Below are positions 21,408 to 29,203 of a DNA stretch of 34,313 nt, one piece after another. The position numbers and the translations under genes were made by a program. Every line of letters begins with the position of its first letter. The first letter of the stretch is position 1. This stretch comes from a virus: positions 1-34,313 of the IMG/VR virus record IMGVR_UViG_3300031787_000469; one strand, 5' to 3'. The notes under the pieces were generated by a model, which was not told the DNA's origin, did not search any database, and saw only the letters and a list, made by a program, of their open reading frames with translations.

Positions 21408-22412
21408 TTAACGGAAGATAGCTACAGACATCACCACACCATCTGCAGAAGTGCCAGAACCATAACGACCATGCCAAAATTGTGCAGAGGTAGTAGTATA
21501 ATTGCCAACAGTTTCACCTCCCACTCCACATGCATATTCATATTGTCCAATAGCAATCAAAGCATAATTTGAATCTGCTAAAGCGGTGCTAAAATTTACA
21601 GTATATCTGCCAGTAGAATTTCTTGATATGGAACTTGTATTATGAGAAGCACGAATACTACCATTTGAACCATTAAAATTTACCCAGACACGAGCACCAT
21701 TACCAGAATTAACACCGCGCCAAGAACCGAAACCATTACTCTCATTAAATCTTACAGACAGATAAGGTTTAGATGAATTTCTATCAACAGCAAACATAGC
21801 ACCATAAGATCCACTTCCCGTTGCTGGATATTCACTACCAAGTCCTATATACCAAGAATAAAACTGATTACCTTCATTTGATCCAACATCGCCTGGACCA
21901 TTTCCACTACCTTGAACAAATCTAAATCCAAAATCATATGAAGGAGTAGTGCCAAAAGAGGTTCTAGTGCTATGAACCCCACCCATATTATTGAACAAAT
22001 TTACGGCACTAATACCGTTGAGCGTAGTAGCATCGGTAGTAGTTAGTCCACCAGCACCTTGAGTACCAGTAGTTCCCTGTGCTCCCGTCGTACCTTGAGA
22101 ACCAGTAGCACCCTGAGTACCTTGCGTTCCAGTTGCTCCTTGTGTTCCCGTTATACCCTGCCTACCCTGAACTCCCTGTACCCCTGTAGTACCCTGTGCC
22201 CCTGTGGTTCCTTGAACGCCACCAGTGCCTTGTACTCCCTGAATACCAGCAGTAGAACCTCCCCAAGTTCCATCAGATCTGATCGCCTGAACGGCACCAA
22301 CAAACAGACCACCAGAAGTAATACGAACCGTCGTCGCAATACCTACTGTTTTATTTGTATTATCTACACTTACAAAACTTCCAAATTCAGAGAGTTCTCT
22401 ATTATTAGCCAT
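21408..22412 (-). CDS. collagen-like tail fibre protein
   Basis: A 334-residue protein: N-terminal module MANNRELSEFGSFVSVDNTN through GTWGGSTAGI, shared with the gene at 15100; one collagen-like shaft of Gly-X-Gln triplets (about 60-117); then a globular beta head of about 215 residues with NLFNNMGGVHSTRTSFGTTP, SYDFGFRFVQG, GARVWVNFNG and FSTALADSNYALIAIGQYEY. The last element resembles the common fibre-tip pattern of a strand ending in SNYALxxxG. It is the first gene of the main fibre region in transcription order and has its own late promoter. Confidence 0.88.
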   Translation of the reverse strand: MANNRELSEFGSFVSVDNTNKTVGIATTVRITSGGLFVGAVQAIRSDGTWGGSTAGIQGVQGTGGVQGTTGAQGTTGVQGVQGRQGITGTQGATGTQGTQGATGSQGTTGAQGTTGTQGAGGLTTTDATTLNGISAVNLFNNMGGVHSTRTSFGTTPSYDFGFRFVQGSGNGPGDVGSNEGNQFYSWYIGLGSEYPATGSGSYGAMFAVDRNSSKPYLSVRFNESNGFGSWRGVNSGNGARVWVNFNGSNGSIRASHNTSSISRNSTGRYTVNFSTALADSNYALIAIGQYEYACGVGGETVGNYTTTSAQFWHGRYGSGTSADGVVMSVAIFR

Positions 22413-22433
22413 CCGACATCAAATAGTTTTAGT

Positions 22434-22441
22434 TATTTATT
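22434..22441 (-). promoter_or_regulatory. T4-type late promoter core over a stop codon
   Basis: AATAAATA on the minus strand, containing the TAA of the DUF6445 gene at 22437, 22 bases from the fibre ATG at 22412. Confidence 0.65.
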
Positions 22442-23030
22442 CAGCATCAAAAAAGAACATATGAAACAGTCGTGAATCATACTTATCATAACCAAAATAT
22501 TTAGAAGCAGTATGGGGACACTTGGCATCCCAAATCACCAAACGATTAAACACATTCGCAATCACATCAATATGATCCCAGGGTGTTGGGTCTAAGTGTT
22601 GCTTCTCCCAGATGACATCAGACCCTTCTGTATTCACATGACGAATACCAGTCTTCTTATGAGCAAGTAATGAAGTCCCACACTCATAAGGAGCATCAGG
22701 AGTTAGATAGACAGTCGCAGCCCAGGTCTGAGCATCGGCGTGATAGACCAGAGCGTCTTCACAAGTACAGTGTTGAAAGCGACCACACATCCCATGAGTT
22801 TCCATCCAATTCGAAACTTTCATCCCCATGATACTTTCAAATGCTTCTTTTGTTCCTGGTATTTCAAACTGATGTTCAGTTCTTCTACCACGATGATAGT
22901 CACTGAAATGAAACTCTTGACTTAAAGCAAACTCCCGAACTGTCATTGGGTCTTGATAGAAATTATCAATGACCCATAGAGTTGGATTGGGTTGAGTATT
23001 AATCGTCTGGTTGTCTAATGTGTATCTCAC
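22437..23030 (-). CDS. DUF6445-type 2OG oxygenase-like protein
   Basis: The start is GTG at 23030, overlapping the preceding TGA as GTGA. The 197-residue product has TLWVIDNFYQDPMTVREFAL near the start, ALVYHADAQTWAATVYLTPD with H97-x-D99, GTSLLAHKKTGIR, FNRLVIWDAKCPHTASKYFG with H173, and R187 near the end. The HADxxTWAAxVYLTPDAP and GGTSxxxHKxTG pattern matches DUF6445, a family with the 2OG-Fe(II) oxygenase fold found in marine phages and bacteria. The conserved HxD, H and R argue for activity. It is the last gene of the 26281-22437 operon. Confidence 0.8.
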   Translation of the reverse strand: MRYTLDNQTINTQPNPTLWVIDNFYQDPMTVREFALSQEFHFSDYHRGRRTEHQFEIPGTKEAFESIMGMKVSNWMETHGMCGRFQHCTCEDALVYHADAQTWAATVYLTPDAPYECGTSLLAHKKTGIRHVNTEGSDVIWEKQHLDPTPWDHIDVIANVFNRLVIWDAKCPHTASKYFGYDKYDSRLFHMFFFDAE

Positions 23031-25180
23031 GGTTCTACTGCGTTCTCACAAAGTTTACAAAGTTCAAAGCACTGATTGTTCTCAGGCACAATGTCCTCAT
23101 AAGATTGCTCATAAAGATTTCCAAGAATATGTTTGAGACCATAGTCCATACAGCACAGAGACACATCACCATTTGGAAGCATCACATTATGATACATTTT
23201 TTCCAAACAACCACAGGTCATTTGTTTTTCACCGTGATTGGCAATCTTCCATTCTGCTTTTCTTTCCAGCAGTTCTGGTTTCATAATCATCTCACCGACA
23301 AGATTACCTGCTCGTGACCACATATCATAAACAGGAGCACTTGAAAACACATGGCGTACATCTTCATGAACAGTTCCCATACACATCGTTGTGAAGTTAT
23401 GAATCTGATTTTGAATCTTACCAAAGTGCTCAATGACTTCAATATAACGCTTGGTGATTGGGTGTTTTGCTTTCCGTTCTTGATCTGGAAGATGAAGTGT
23501 AAAGCAACCATTTGGATTTCCAGCAAATGGAATGTGCTTGATACGCTCAATGTCATCAATACTCATACCAATACCAGTGGTAAAGATTGAGATTGGATGC
23601 CCTTTTTCGTGAGCATAAAGAACCATATCAGTACAGTCCTTATTCAACCAAGGCTCAGTGAATCCAGCAAAGGTCACTCTAACCTCCTGTGGGAGTTTAT
23701 CAACTGCTTTCTTGAAGTTGTCCAGCGTCATAAACCTTTCGCCCTTGTAGGACTTCTGAAGAGTCCTTTGTGGGCAGAAGACGCAATCAACCACACAACC
23801 ATTCTGAGTATCAATGGAAGTCGTAAACTCCATTGTCGGAGCGATTGAGTTTCTCCAACGGTCCTTACCACTGAAACGATTGTCAATGTACAGATTGATT
23901 GTGGTGTAGTAATCCAGGAACCATTCACCATTATCAGTCCCATACAAATGCTGCTTGATATTTACATAGTCGGCAGAATAAATCTCATAATTATTCAGTT
24001 GTTTTAGATAAGTCTCTCTGAAACGAAGGAACTTTGCTTGAAGTTCTGGTGTTCCCAAGTGAAACTCACCAGCAACCTTCTTCACATTGTTCTTAATCCA
24101 TTGTAGGTTCTCATCATTGAAAATATCATACTCACCACCTTCACAGTCAGTCTTCAAGAAATCAATCTGAGTAATATTATTCTGCTCCACAAAGTCCTTG
24201 AACTTAACCGAAGGAATTGTCTGACGATTCTCATCTTCACAAGTTTCCAGTAGGTCTTCATTAAACAGACCAGCACTTTCAAACTCACCAGTCACAGGAC
24301 CGATTGCCTGATTCACACAGACAACATTTTCACCTGATACATTACCCAGAAGAGTCTGATACAGTTCTGGATGTGGTTCAAAGCAATAAACCTTGCCTGG
24401 GTTTTGATCCTTGATAAAGTGAGTAAATGGACCAGCACTTGCTCCTACATCAAAAACAATATCTCCCTCTTCTACCTTGAAGAATTTCTGATAGACATTA
24501 TCAATGAAAACTTCTTTCTCTACGGTCTTACGGAACCATTCATTCTCTGCGGCAATCCCCCAATCAAAATCTCTATGCTTCTTTGGCAGATAAACATTAT
24601 GAAGACCCTTAGAAGTCTCAGAGAGTCTTTGTAGATTGTTCTCAACTGCCTGCTTATGAATCTCATCTAAGTCATAGTTCTCATAAAGATCTTCTAGAAG
24701 ACTACGACTTTCGTGGCATAGACCAACCCACCAAGAAGACACTGCTTTCTCAAACAGAATACCATAGAAACCAGGATACTCTACATTCAGAATCAGTGGT
24801 TCTGAATCTTGTTCTGATACTTTTTCACCAATAGATGCGATCAAATAGGCATCGTGATAGTTCTCTTCTCTCTCATAGAAACGACTCAGAAGATAATAAC
24901 CTTCTGGACGAGTCGGCATAATCGCAAGAGCATGTTGAAATAGTCCCTTGACCGTTGTGTTCCTACAACCTTGCTTACTAAAACATAATCCAGCACGAAG
25001 AATACACTGATACTTAATCAGTTCTGACTGAGACCGTTCGGCAGTTCTCAGATAATAAGACACTGCAGAGGCAGACTGTTCAATGTTATCGTAGTAAGTT
25101 CCAAGATAGAAGTTGTTTTCTGGACTCTCTGGATCTTGAATAAACTTATGAAGTAAATTTTGTAGGTTATAATCAATCAT
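23027..25180 (-). CDS. TPR / FkbM methyltransferase / radical SAM-SPASM fusion protein
   Basis: A 717-residue protein with three parts. Residues 1-200 are helical repeats of TPR type (NNFYLGTYYDNIEQSASAVS, RPEGYYLLSRFYEREENYHD) like those following phage glycosyltransferases. Residues 223-400 form an FkbM-type SAM methyltransferase with DVGASAGPF at 244-252, CFEPHPELY at 266-274 and LKTDCEGGEYDIF at 342-354. Residues 445-717 carry a radical SAM core with C462-x3-C466-x2-C469 and a SPASM-like cysteine cluster (C656, C658, C676, C677, C704, C708, C711). It could modify a glycan or peptide by methylation plus a radical step. The ATG overlaps the GH130-like gene by 8 bases. The domains are firm; the substrate is unknown. 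Confidence 0.88.
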   Translation of the reverse strand: MIDYNLQNLLHKFIQDPESPENNFYLGTYYDNIEQSASAVSYYLRTAERSQSELIKYQCILRAGLCFSKQGCRNTTVKGLFQHALAIMPTRPEGYYLLSRFYEREENYHDAYLIASIGEKVSEQDSEPLILNVEYPGFYGILFEKAVSSWWVGLCHESRSLLEDLYENYDLDEIHKQAVENNLQRLSETSKGLHNVYLPKKHRDFDWGIAAENEWFRKTVEKEVFIDNVYQKFFKVEEGDIVFDVGASAGPFTHFIKDQNPGKVYCFEPHPELYQTLLGNVSGENVVCVNQAIGPVTGEFESAGLFNEDLLETCEDENRQTIPSVKFKDFVEQNNITQIDFLKTDCEGGEYDIFNDENLQWIKNNVKKVAGEFHLGTPELQAKFLRFRETYLKQLNNYEIYSADYVNIKQHLYGTDNGEWFLDYYTTINLYIDNRFSGKDRWRNSIAPTMEFTTSIDTQNGCVVDCVFCPQRTLQKSYKGERFMTLDNFKKAVDKLPQEVRVTFAGFTEPWLNKDCTDMVLYAHEKGHPISIFTTGIGMSIDDIERIKHIPFAGNPNGCFTLHLPDQERKAKHPITKRYIEVIEHFGKIQNQIHNFTTMCMGTVHEDVRHVFSSAPVYDMWSRAGNLVGEMIMKPELLERKAEWKIANHGEKQMTCGCLEKMYHNVMLPNGDVSLCCMDYGLKHILGNLYEQSYEDIVPENNQCFELCKLCENAVEP

Positions 25181-26147
25181 TCAGAAACTCCTCTAATACA
25201 CTCTCATCAAATTTAAGCAAGTAAGCAGCATTATCTTGGAAACCAAAAGTCATCAACATACTACCATTATGTATTGCTAGTCCAACACAGAACTCTACAT
25301 GACCACCCATAATGAAAAACTTCTTGGACCATTTTTGAAGTCTGAAATTTTTATCCCAGAACAGGACTCGGTGATAGTAGACGGCATCTTTTCTACCTAC
25401 TTCACTGTTAAACAAATCTACTTCGTGAGTGATCGCAACATACCCATCCTTCCAGGGAATGACTTGTGATCCTCCTCTTGGATAGCCGTCTATTGGATTC
25501 TTCTTATCCGTGAAGATTTGTTCTGAGGTTCCAGTATTTGGATTGATCTTAACCAGTTCAGTCGGATTACTCCACTTAATATAATGATAGGGTTTATCCA
25601 GAATCGGCATCCAGTTCTTTTCACAATAAGAAGTCGGATCCAGTGGTGGTTGAATCCGCAACTGTGAAACTTGCTTGACAGTATTATTATCTACAACAAT
25701 CTCACACAACTCCATCCGCCCAGTTCCGATGGTGTCTTCATCTCTTCGCACACCAGACAGATAAAGTTTTCCATTCCACCGAAAGAGACGAGCATCTTCT
25801 AGACCCACAAAGTCCCAGAGTTCTTTATCAGGAAATGCCGAAGTATCTATCTTACAATACCGTTCAATCTCATAGGCATCATTGAGTTCCAGATAATAGT
25901 TCCAGGTTCTCAGGTGAATATCATTCTCTGGGTGAACATAAGTCAGGGGGCCATAAGGATGCTGAAATAACTTCTCTTCCGAATGATAGAAAGTATAGTT
26001 AACCTGACGAAGATTAACCAGTACTTTTCCATTATCAATGAGAATGGATGGATTCATCAGTCCAAGTCCACCCGTGAACTTTGGATCAATAATCAAAGGG
26101 TGAATAGAACCACCCTTATCAAAAGCAACTTGTGCGAATGTTTTCAT
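25173..26147 (-). CDS. GH130-like five-bladed propeller protein
   Basis: A 324-residue beta-rich protein with repeated blade-type motifs: MNPSILIDNGKVLVNLRQVN, VGLEDARLFRWNGKLYLSG (GLEDAR at 115-120), CEKNWMPILDKPYHYIKWS, GGSQVIPWKDGYVAITHEV and GGHVEFCVGLAIHNGSMLM, then TFGFQDNAAYLL. The N-P-S, G-x-E-D-x-R and K-N-W blade spacing recalls family 130 beta-mannoside phosphorylases and related propellers. It may act on a glycan, perhaps with the methyltransferase fusion that follows. Its ATG overlaps the stop of the truncated PiuC-like frame (ATGA), so translation may be coupled to that fragment. A glycosyltransferase-linked propeller without catalysis is the alternative. Confidence 0.62.
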   Translation of the reverse strand: MKTFAQVAFDKGGSIHPLIIDPKFTGGLGLMNPSILIDNGKVLVNLRQVNYTFYHSEEKLFQHPYGPLTYVHPENDIHLRTWNYYLELNDAYEIERYCKIDTSAFPDKELWDFVGLEDARLFRWNGKLYLSGVRRDEDTIGTGRMELCEIVVDNNTVKQVSQLRIQPPLDPTSYCEKNWMPILDKPYHYIKWSNPTELVKINPNTGTSEQIFTDKKNPIDGYPRGGSQVIPWKDGYVAITHEVDLFNSEVGRKDAVYYHRVLFWDKNFRLQKWSKKFFIMGGHVEFCVGLAIHNGSMLMTFGFQDNAAYLLKFDESVLEEFLND

Positions 26148-26281
26148 TTAACCTTATCCACCTGCGATCCCATAATCTGAGAGTCTTGTGCGATGGTGTC
26201 AAACTTTTGAAGATCTTTCTCTACAATCTCTACAATTTCAGTTGGCATATCAGTCATGTGCCAACAGGTTAAAAAAGCCAT
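26144..26281 (-). pseudogene. truncated copy of the PiuC-like oxygenase 5' end
   Basis: A 45-codon frame, MAFLTCWHMTDMPTEIVEIV through SQVDKVK. Residues 1-44 match the N-terminus of the oxygenase at 9410-10027 at 38 of 44 positions, then stop. All catalytic residues are missing, so it has no oxygenase activity. Its TGA overlaps the ATG of the GH130-like gene. The copy also includes the full promoter (26306-26334), and DNA similarity begins at the -35 box. Many differences are synonymous, so the copy is not recent or came from a related phage. It may survive as a leader frame that passes ribosomes to the next gene. Confidence 0.85.
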
Positions 26282-26305
26282 AAATGAATAATATTCTTCA
26301 GTCTC

Positions 26306-26334
26306 ATTATATAGGATTGTGGCGAAGGTGTCAA
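26306..26334 (-). promoter_or_regulatory. perfect-consensus sigma70 promoter (second copy)
   Basis: TTGACA (26329-26334), 17 bases, TATAAT (26306-26311). It is the counterpart of the promoter at 10052-10080, with the same boxes and spacing but a diverged spacer. It reads into the truncated frame, the GH130-like gene and the fusion protein gene. Confidence 0.87.
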
Positions 26335-26340
26335 TCTCTA

Positions 26341-26354
26341 GTTCTTATAAGAAC
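26341..26354. repeat. 14-bp perfect palindrome upstream of the promoter
   Basis: GTTCTTATAAGAAC reads the same on both strands and lies six bases upstream of the -35 box at 26329-26334. It is absent upstream of the first promoter copy. It could be a binding site for a dimeric regulator, or chance. Confidence 0.6.
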
Positions 26355-26388
26355 CCAAAACGCTGAGAGGGTGGTCAAGTGGGGGGGA

Positions 26389-26541
26389 TTAAAAGTAATA
26401 AGATGCCGTGACTGGTAGGTTTTCCTTTTCGTTTGTGACGACTGGTGTAAGATTCCAAGAAAAACTTGGATTTAACATAAAGTTCTTAATGTTCTCAAAC
26501 TCTTCTTGTGAAAGAGCATTGTCTATAATTTCATAAGTCAT
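26389..26541 (-). CDS. short frame, probable remnant of a second oxygenase
   Basis: A 50-residue frame starting MTYEIIDNALSQEEFENIKN and reading FMLNPSFSWNLTPVVTNEKE before ending in TASYYF. The start pattern (xYxIIDNxLxxEEFxxIKxxM, then F-x-W) matches the N-terminus of a cyanophage 2OG oxygenase family whose members are normally about four times longer. Nothing that looks like the remainder follows; a C7 tract and the palindrome come next. It is either a truncated gene or a short peptide. It lies 4 bases after the gene at 26546. Confidence 0.5.
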   Translation of the reverse strand: MTYEIIDNALSQEEFENIKNFMLNPSFSWNLTPVVTNEKENLPVTASYYF

Positions 26542-26545
26542 AAAA

Positions 26546-27100
26546 TCATTCTAATGTATAAATCGCAAACATTCCACTTTTAGTAAATGCCTCTTGGATT
26601 TCTGCAAGTTCTTCTGCTGTAAATGTAATATTTTCTAGAATCTCAAGAAGAATCTCTTGGATTTTTGTAACATTTGCGTGTTTGTTTTTTGCATCACTCA
26701 TCAGTGCAATGAACTCTGTTGCAAGAGTATTAGCAACAAGTGATTGACCTGCTGTTGTTTTGATTTTAGTATATGCACCAGTAGTAATCAAGTCATCCCA
26801 GAATCTTTGATATTGGACTCTGTTCTGCTTCTCGTACTTTGATAGTTCAGTTGCATCATACTCACGAGTTTCATTATTCCACTTATAATTATGAGTAAAG
26901 AAACCTGAAGTAGGAGGCATCACAATAGGACCCTTCCAACCAAGTGCATTTAATTCTTCATCTGTAAGGTCAGGAAGGTCAGTTCTTATTTCTTCTCCAG
27001 GAGCAGGTCTCCACAAATCAGGGATTGTTTGTGGGTCATTTCCATTTGGAGGGCTGTATCTTCCTCTTGCTTCTGTTGCGGCAAGGTCTACGTAAGACAT
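26546..27100 (-). CDS. fibre-locus chaperone-like protein
   Basis: A 184-residue protein: MSYVDLAATEARGRYSPPNG, IPDLWRPAPGEEIRTDLPDL, LNALGWKGPIVMPP, a Trp-Asp linker (YKWNNETREYDATEL), then a helical half with RFWDDLITTGAYTKIKTTAG, TEFIALMSDAKNKHANVTKI and ITFTAEELAEIQEAF. The LGWKGP block and the F-W-D-x-L..T-x-AY segment match proteins found with fibres in cyano- and pelagiphages, likely assembly partners. No fibre gene adjoins it here, which is unusual. A late promoter core lies 26 bases upstream. Confidence 0.75.
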   Translation of the reverse strand: MSYVDLAATEARGRYSPPNGNDPQTIPDLWRPAPGEEIRTDLPDLTDEELNALGWKGPIVMPPTSGFFTHNYKWNNETREYDATELSKYEKQNRVQYQRFWDDLITTGAYTKIKTTAGQSLVANTLATEFIALMSDAKNKHANVTKIQEILLEILENITFTAEELAEIQEAFTKSGMFAIYTLE

Positions 27101-27124
27101 ATAATTTTTATGAGTTCCCTTTCT

Positions 27125-27487
27125 TTATTTATGTATCTTTACTTCCTGATAAAATGATTTATACTTCTCATTGATTTCTTTTTTGATACTTGCTCTTAAG
27201 TCATTAGTAATATAAACACTTCTTGCAAGTTCTATAAAAGTTGTACCAAAGTCTTGTGACTTCTCAAGAACTCTTAAGTCATCTTCTATTTTCCAGAGTT
27301 TACGATTGATTGAGAGTAGTTGTGAAACATAAGGTGCATCATAGACTTGATGTTTCTTTGCGATTTCTATAAGGTCTTGGAGTTCTTTTGTTACATAAGA
27401 GTTGTCTGTGTATTGAGACTTAATAGAAAGTATAGAAATTTTATCTAATAGTTCTCCTATAGAGATTGGTATTTTTATTTCAACCAT
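27125..27487 (-). CDS. DUF6165-like protein
   Basis: A 120-residue helical protein starting MVEIKIPISIGELLDKISIL. The xVPISxGELLDKxxILxIK opening followed by long helices (KELQDLIEIAKKHQV, INRKLWKIEDDLRVLEKSQ) matches DUF6165, which is frequent in bacterial glycan and LPS loci and in marine phages. No catalytic residues are visible; a scaffold or glycosyltransferase partner is possible. It overlaps the GT9-like gene by 8 bases, supporting joint work. Confidence 0.78.
   Translation of the reverse strand: MVEIKIPISIGELLDKISILSIKSQYTDNSYVTKELQDLIEIAKKHQVYDAPYVSQLLSINRKLWKIEDDLRVLEKSQDFGTTFIELARSVYITNDLRASIKKEINEKYKSFYQEVKIHK
27126..27133 (-). promoter_or_regulatory. T4-type late promoter core over a stop codon
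   Basis: CATAAATA on the minus strand, containing the TAA of the DUF6165 gene, 26 bases from the ATG at 27100. It has the same core and stop arrangement as 15097-15104. Confidence 0.6.
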
Positions 27488-28442
27488 AATTAATGTTCTT
27501 TGGTTTTTCTATAATGACTTGTGGTTTATTATCTCCTTCTATGTTTTTGATAATGTCTTGATATGCAGTTTCTATTTCTTTCTGTGTAAAATCAATTCGT
27601 GGTTCATTCAGTCGTGAAGACATATGTGCATGAAAATCTGATATTCTCATAGAGTCTGGATAAAACTCAACATCTCTCTCAATAATATGAAATCCATCAT
27701 AAGTCACATTGACCCGATGAGTTCCTGCAATCATCACTGATGCCTTCGTATTCAGTGCTTTACAGATGTGCTGACCGCAACTATCACATCCCACAAAGTA
27801 ATCAGCAGCACCAATGATTGCAGCCCATTCTCTTAGGTTAGGGTCAGGGTCTGGTTTATAAGTTTTGAGATTATAAAACTCCTTTGCTCCCATAAAGATG
27901 AGGTTATAATCATTTGAGAGTTCTTTGATAAAGTAATCCAACATTGGTTTTGGAATAGACCTTAAACTATCATCAAATACCCCAGAAGAATGTGGAGTAG
28001 CAGTAGAACCATAAGGTTGTAATACAATAGTCTTTGATTTCTTATGTTGGGACTTTGCTTTTTCTATGATTTCATATGCTCTTCTTTTTTCCTGAAATGA
28101 AATATTCAGTTGCATTGGTGGTAAGTCACTATGATCTGTTGAGTTGTTGATACAGATATCAAATGCTTCTCTTAATGAAATCTCATTACGATAATATGCA
28201 GGAACACGATAAGGTTCTGGTGAGAGCACTTGGTCTGCTTTCCAATACAAATCAAAAGAACCTTGTGCATTAGGGTTAAAGGTTCTTTCCTGAAGTTCTG
28301 GAATACCCCAAGTAATAAAATCCCATCCTGGAATCATTATATACCATTCTTCATCTGGATGATTATTATAATATTTAAGTAGTGCTGGTATTGCAGTGAT
28401 GATTCTTCCAAATCCACCATCTAATGATATGATTGTCGTCAT
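27480..28442 (-). CDS. GT9-like glycosyltransferase
   Basis: A 320-residue protein with two Rossmann-type halves. The N-terminal half starts TTIISLDGGFGRIITAIPAL, equivalent to the loop that begins ADP-heptose transferases. The C-terminal half has KTIVLQPYGSTATPHSS, YNLIFMGAKEFYNL, and IIGAADYFVGCDSCGQHICK, matching the family 9 segment in which D/S-x-G-x-x-H lies before a donor-binding helix. It probably transfers a sugar to LPS or a protein glycan. It overlaps both neighbours by a few bases. Confidence 0.75.
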   Translation of the reverse strand: MTTIISLDGGFGRIITAIPALLKYYNNHPDEEWYIMIPGWDFITWGIPELQERTFNPNAQGSFDLYWKADQVLSPEPYRVPAYYRNEISLREAFDICINNSTDHSDLPPMQLNISFQEKRRAYEIIEKAKSQHKKSKTIVLQPYGSTATPHSSGVFDDSLRSIPKPMLDYFIKELSNDYNLIFMGAKEFYNLKTYKPDPDPNLREWAAIIGAADYFVGCDSCGQHICKALNTKASVMIAGTHRVNVTYDGFHIIERDVEFYPDSMRISDFHAHMSSRLNEPRIDFTQKEIETAYQDIIKNIEGDNKPQVIIEKPKNINYG

Positions 28443-29203
28443 TTATAATGAATATTAAAGGTTTCTTTTTGTTCTTTGATATAAGTTTCGTTCACAACTT
28501 TCTTCCAGTCTATGATAGGACTGGTGTGATTTTCATCGCAGTGAGTGCTCCAACCAGGCATTGGAGAAATTAAATATCTCTCTTGTTTCTGCAGTTCCCA
28601 GAACTTATCATAATCTTTTGAGAAATGAAATCCCTCTTCTTTTTTCACACCATTTATAGAATGTTTTTGATGTATCTCCAAGTCTTCTATGAGTGTCTTA
28701 TATTTACAGGCAAAGGTATTAGTTGTTACCGGTACTGCTCTCCAATGAGAACTTGGTGTTGCAAAGATTTCACATAAGTATCCTTTTGCAATAAATAAAT
28801 TAAAGTCATAAAGAGTAAGATAATGAGAGTTAATCTCAAATCCTTCTAGCATTATATCACACCAACCAGGACGATGTAAATAATCATCTTCTAGTAAGTA
28901 AATGATTTGTTCATCATCAAAGTTTCTTGATTGGATAATTTCTAATGTTTTTAGAAAACTATCAGTCTCACTTCCACACTTAATGATTTTCACATTCTTT
29001 TCTTTTGCAAGAAAGGTCTTATCAATACTACCATAAAACTCATCATAAACAATCGTATAGTTTATCAAGTCTGGATTGAGAGTATTCTTAAAGTTCTCAA
29101 AGACTTTAATCTTATTGAACCAAGAAGGTCTTGTTCTGTCTGGAAGTTCTTGGAGTTTTGAGTAATAACAATGTCTTATAAAGACTTCAATTGGTTTTTT
29201 CAT
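28439..29203 (-). CDS. GT-A-like glycosyltransferase, EDDYLH family
   Basis: A 254-residue protein. IIYLLEDDYLHRPGWCDIML places E105-D106-D107 where GT-A enzymes keep the DxD metal site. A nucleotide-fold N-terminus (PIEVFIRHCYYS, INYTIVYDEFYG, VKIIKCG) precedes it, and HWRAVPVTTNTFACK, SPMPGWSTHCDENH follow. The EDDYLH core and the later HW-x-x-x-x-T-T motif are shared with the gene at 30050, so the two are paralogues. Acceptor and donor are unknown. Its ATG region overlaps the oxygenase at 29200 and its stop overlaps the GT9-like ATG. Confidence 0.75.
   Translation of the reverse strand: MKKPIEVFIRHCYYSKLQELPDRTRPSWFNKIKVFENFKNTLNPDLINYTIVYDEFYGSIDKTFLAKEKNVKIIKCGSETDSFLKTLEIIQSRNFDDEQIIYLLEDDYLHRPGWCDIMLEGFEINSHYLTLYDFNLFIAKGYLCEIFATPSSHWRAVPVTTNTFACKYKTLIEDLEIHQKHSINGVKKEEGFHFSKDYDKFWELQKQERYLISPMPGWSTHCDENHTSPIIDWKKVVNETYIKEQKETFNIHYK

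Noticed and set aside
26381-26387. G7 tract (C7 on the minus strand) as a phase-variation site restoring the broken oxygenase
   Set aside because: The tract lies after the stop codon of the remnant frame, and no continuation of the oxygenase follows in any frame.
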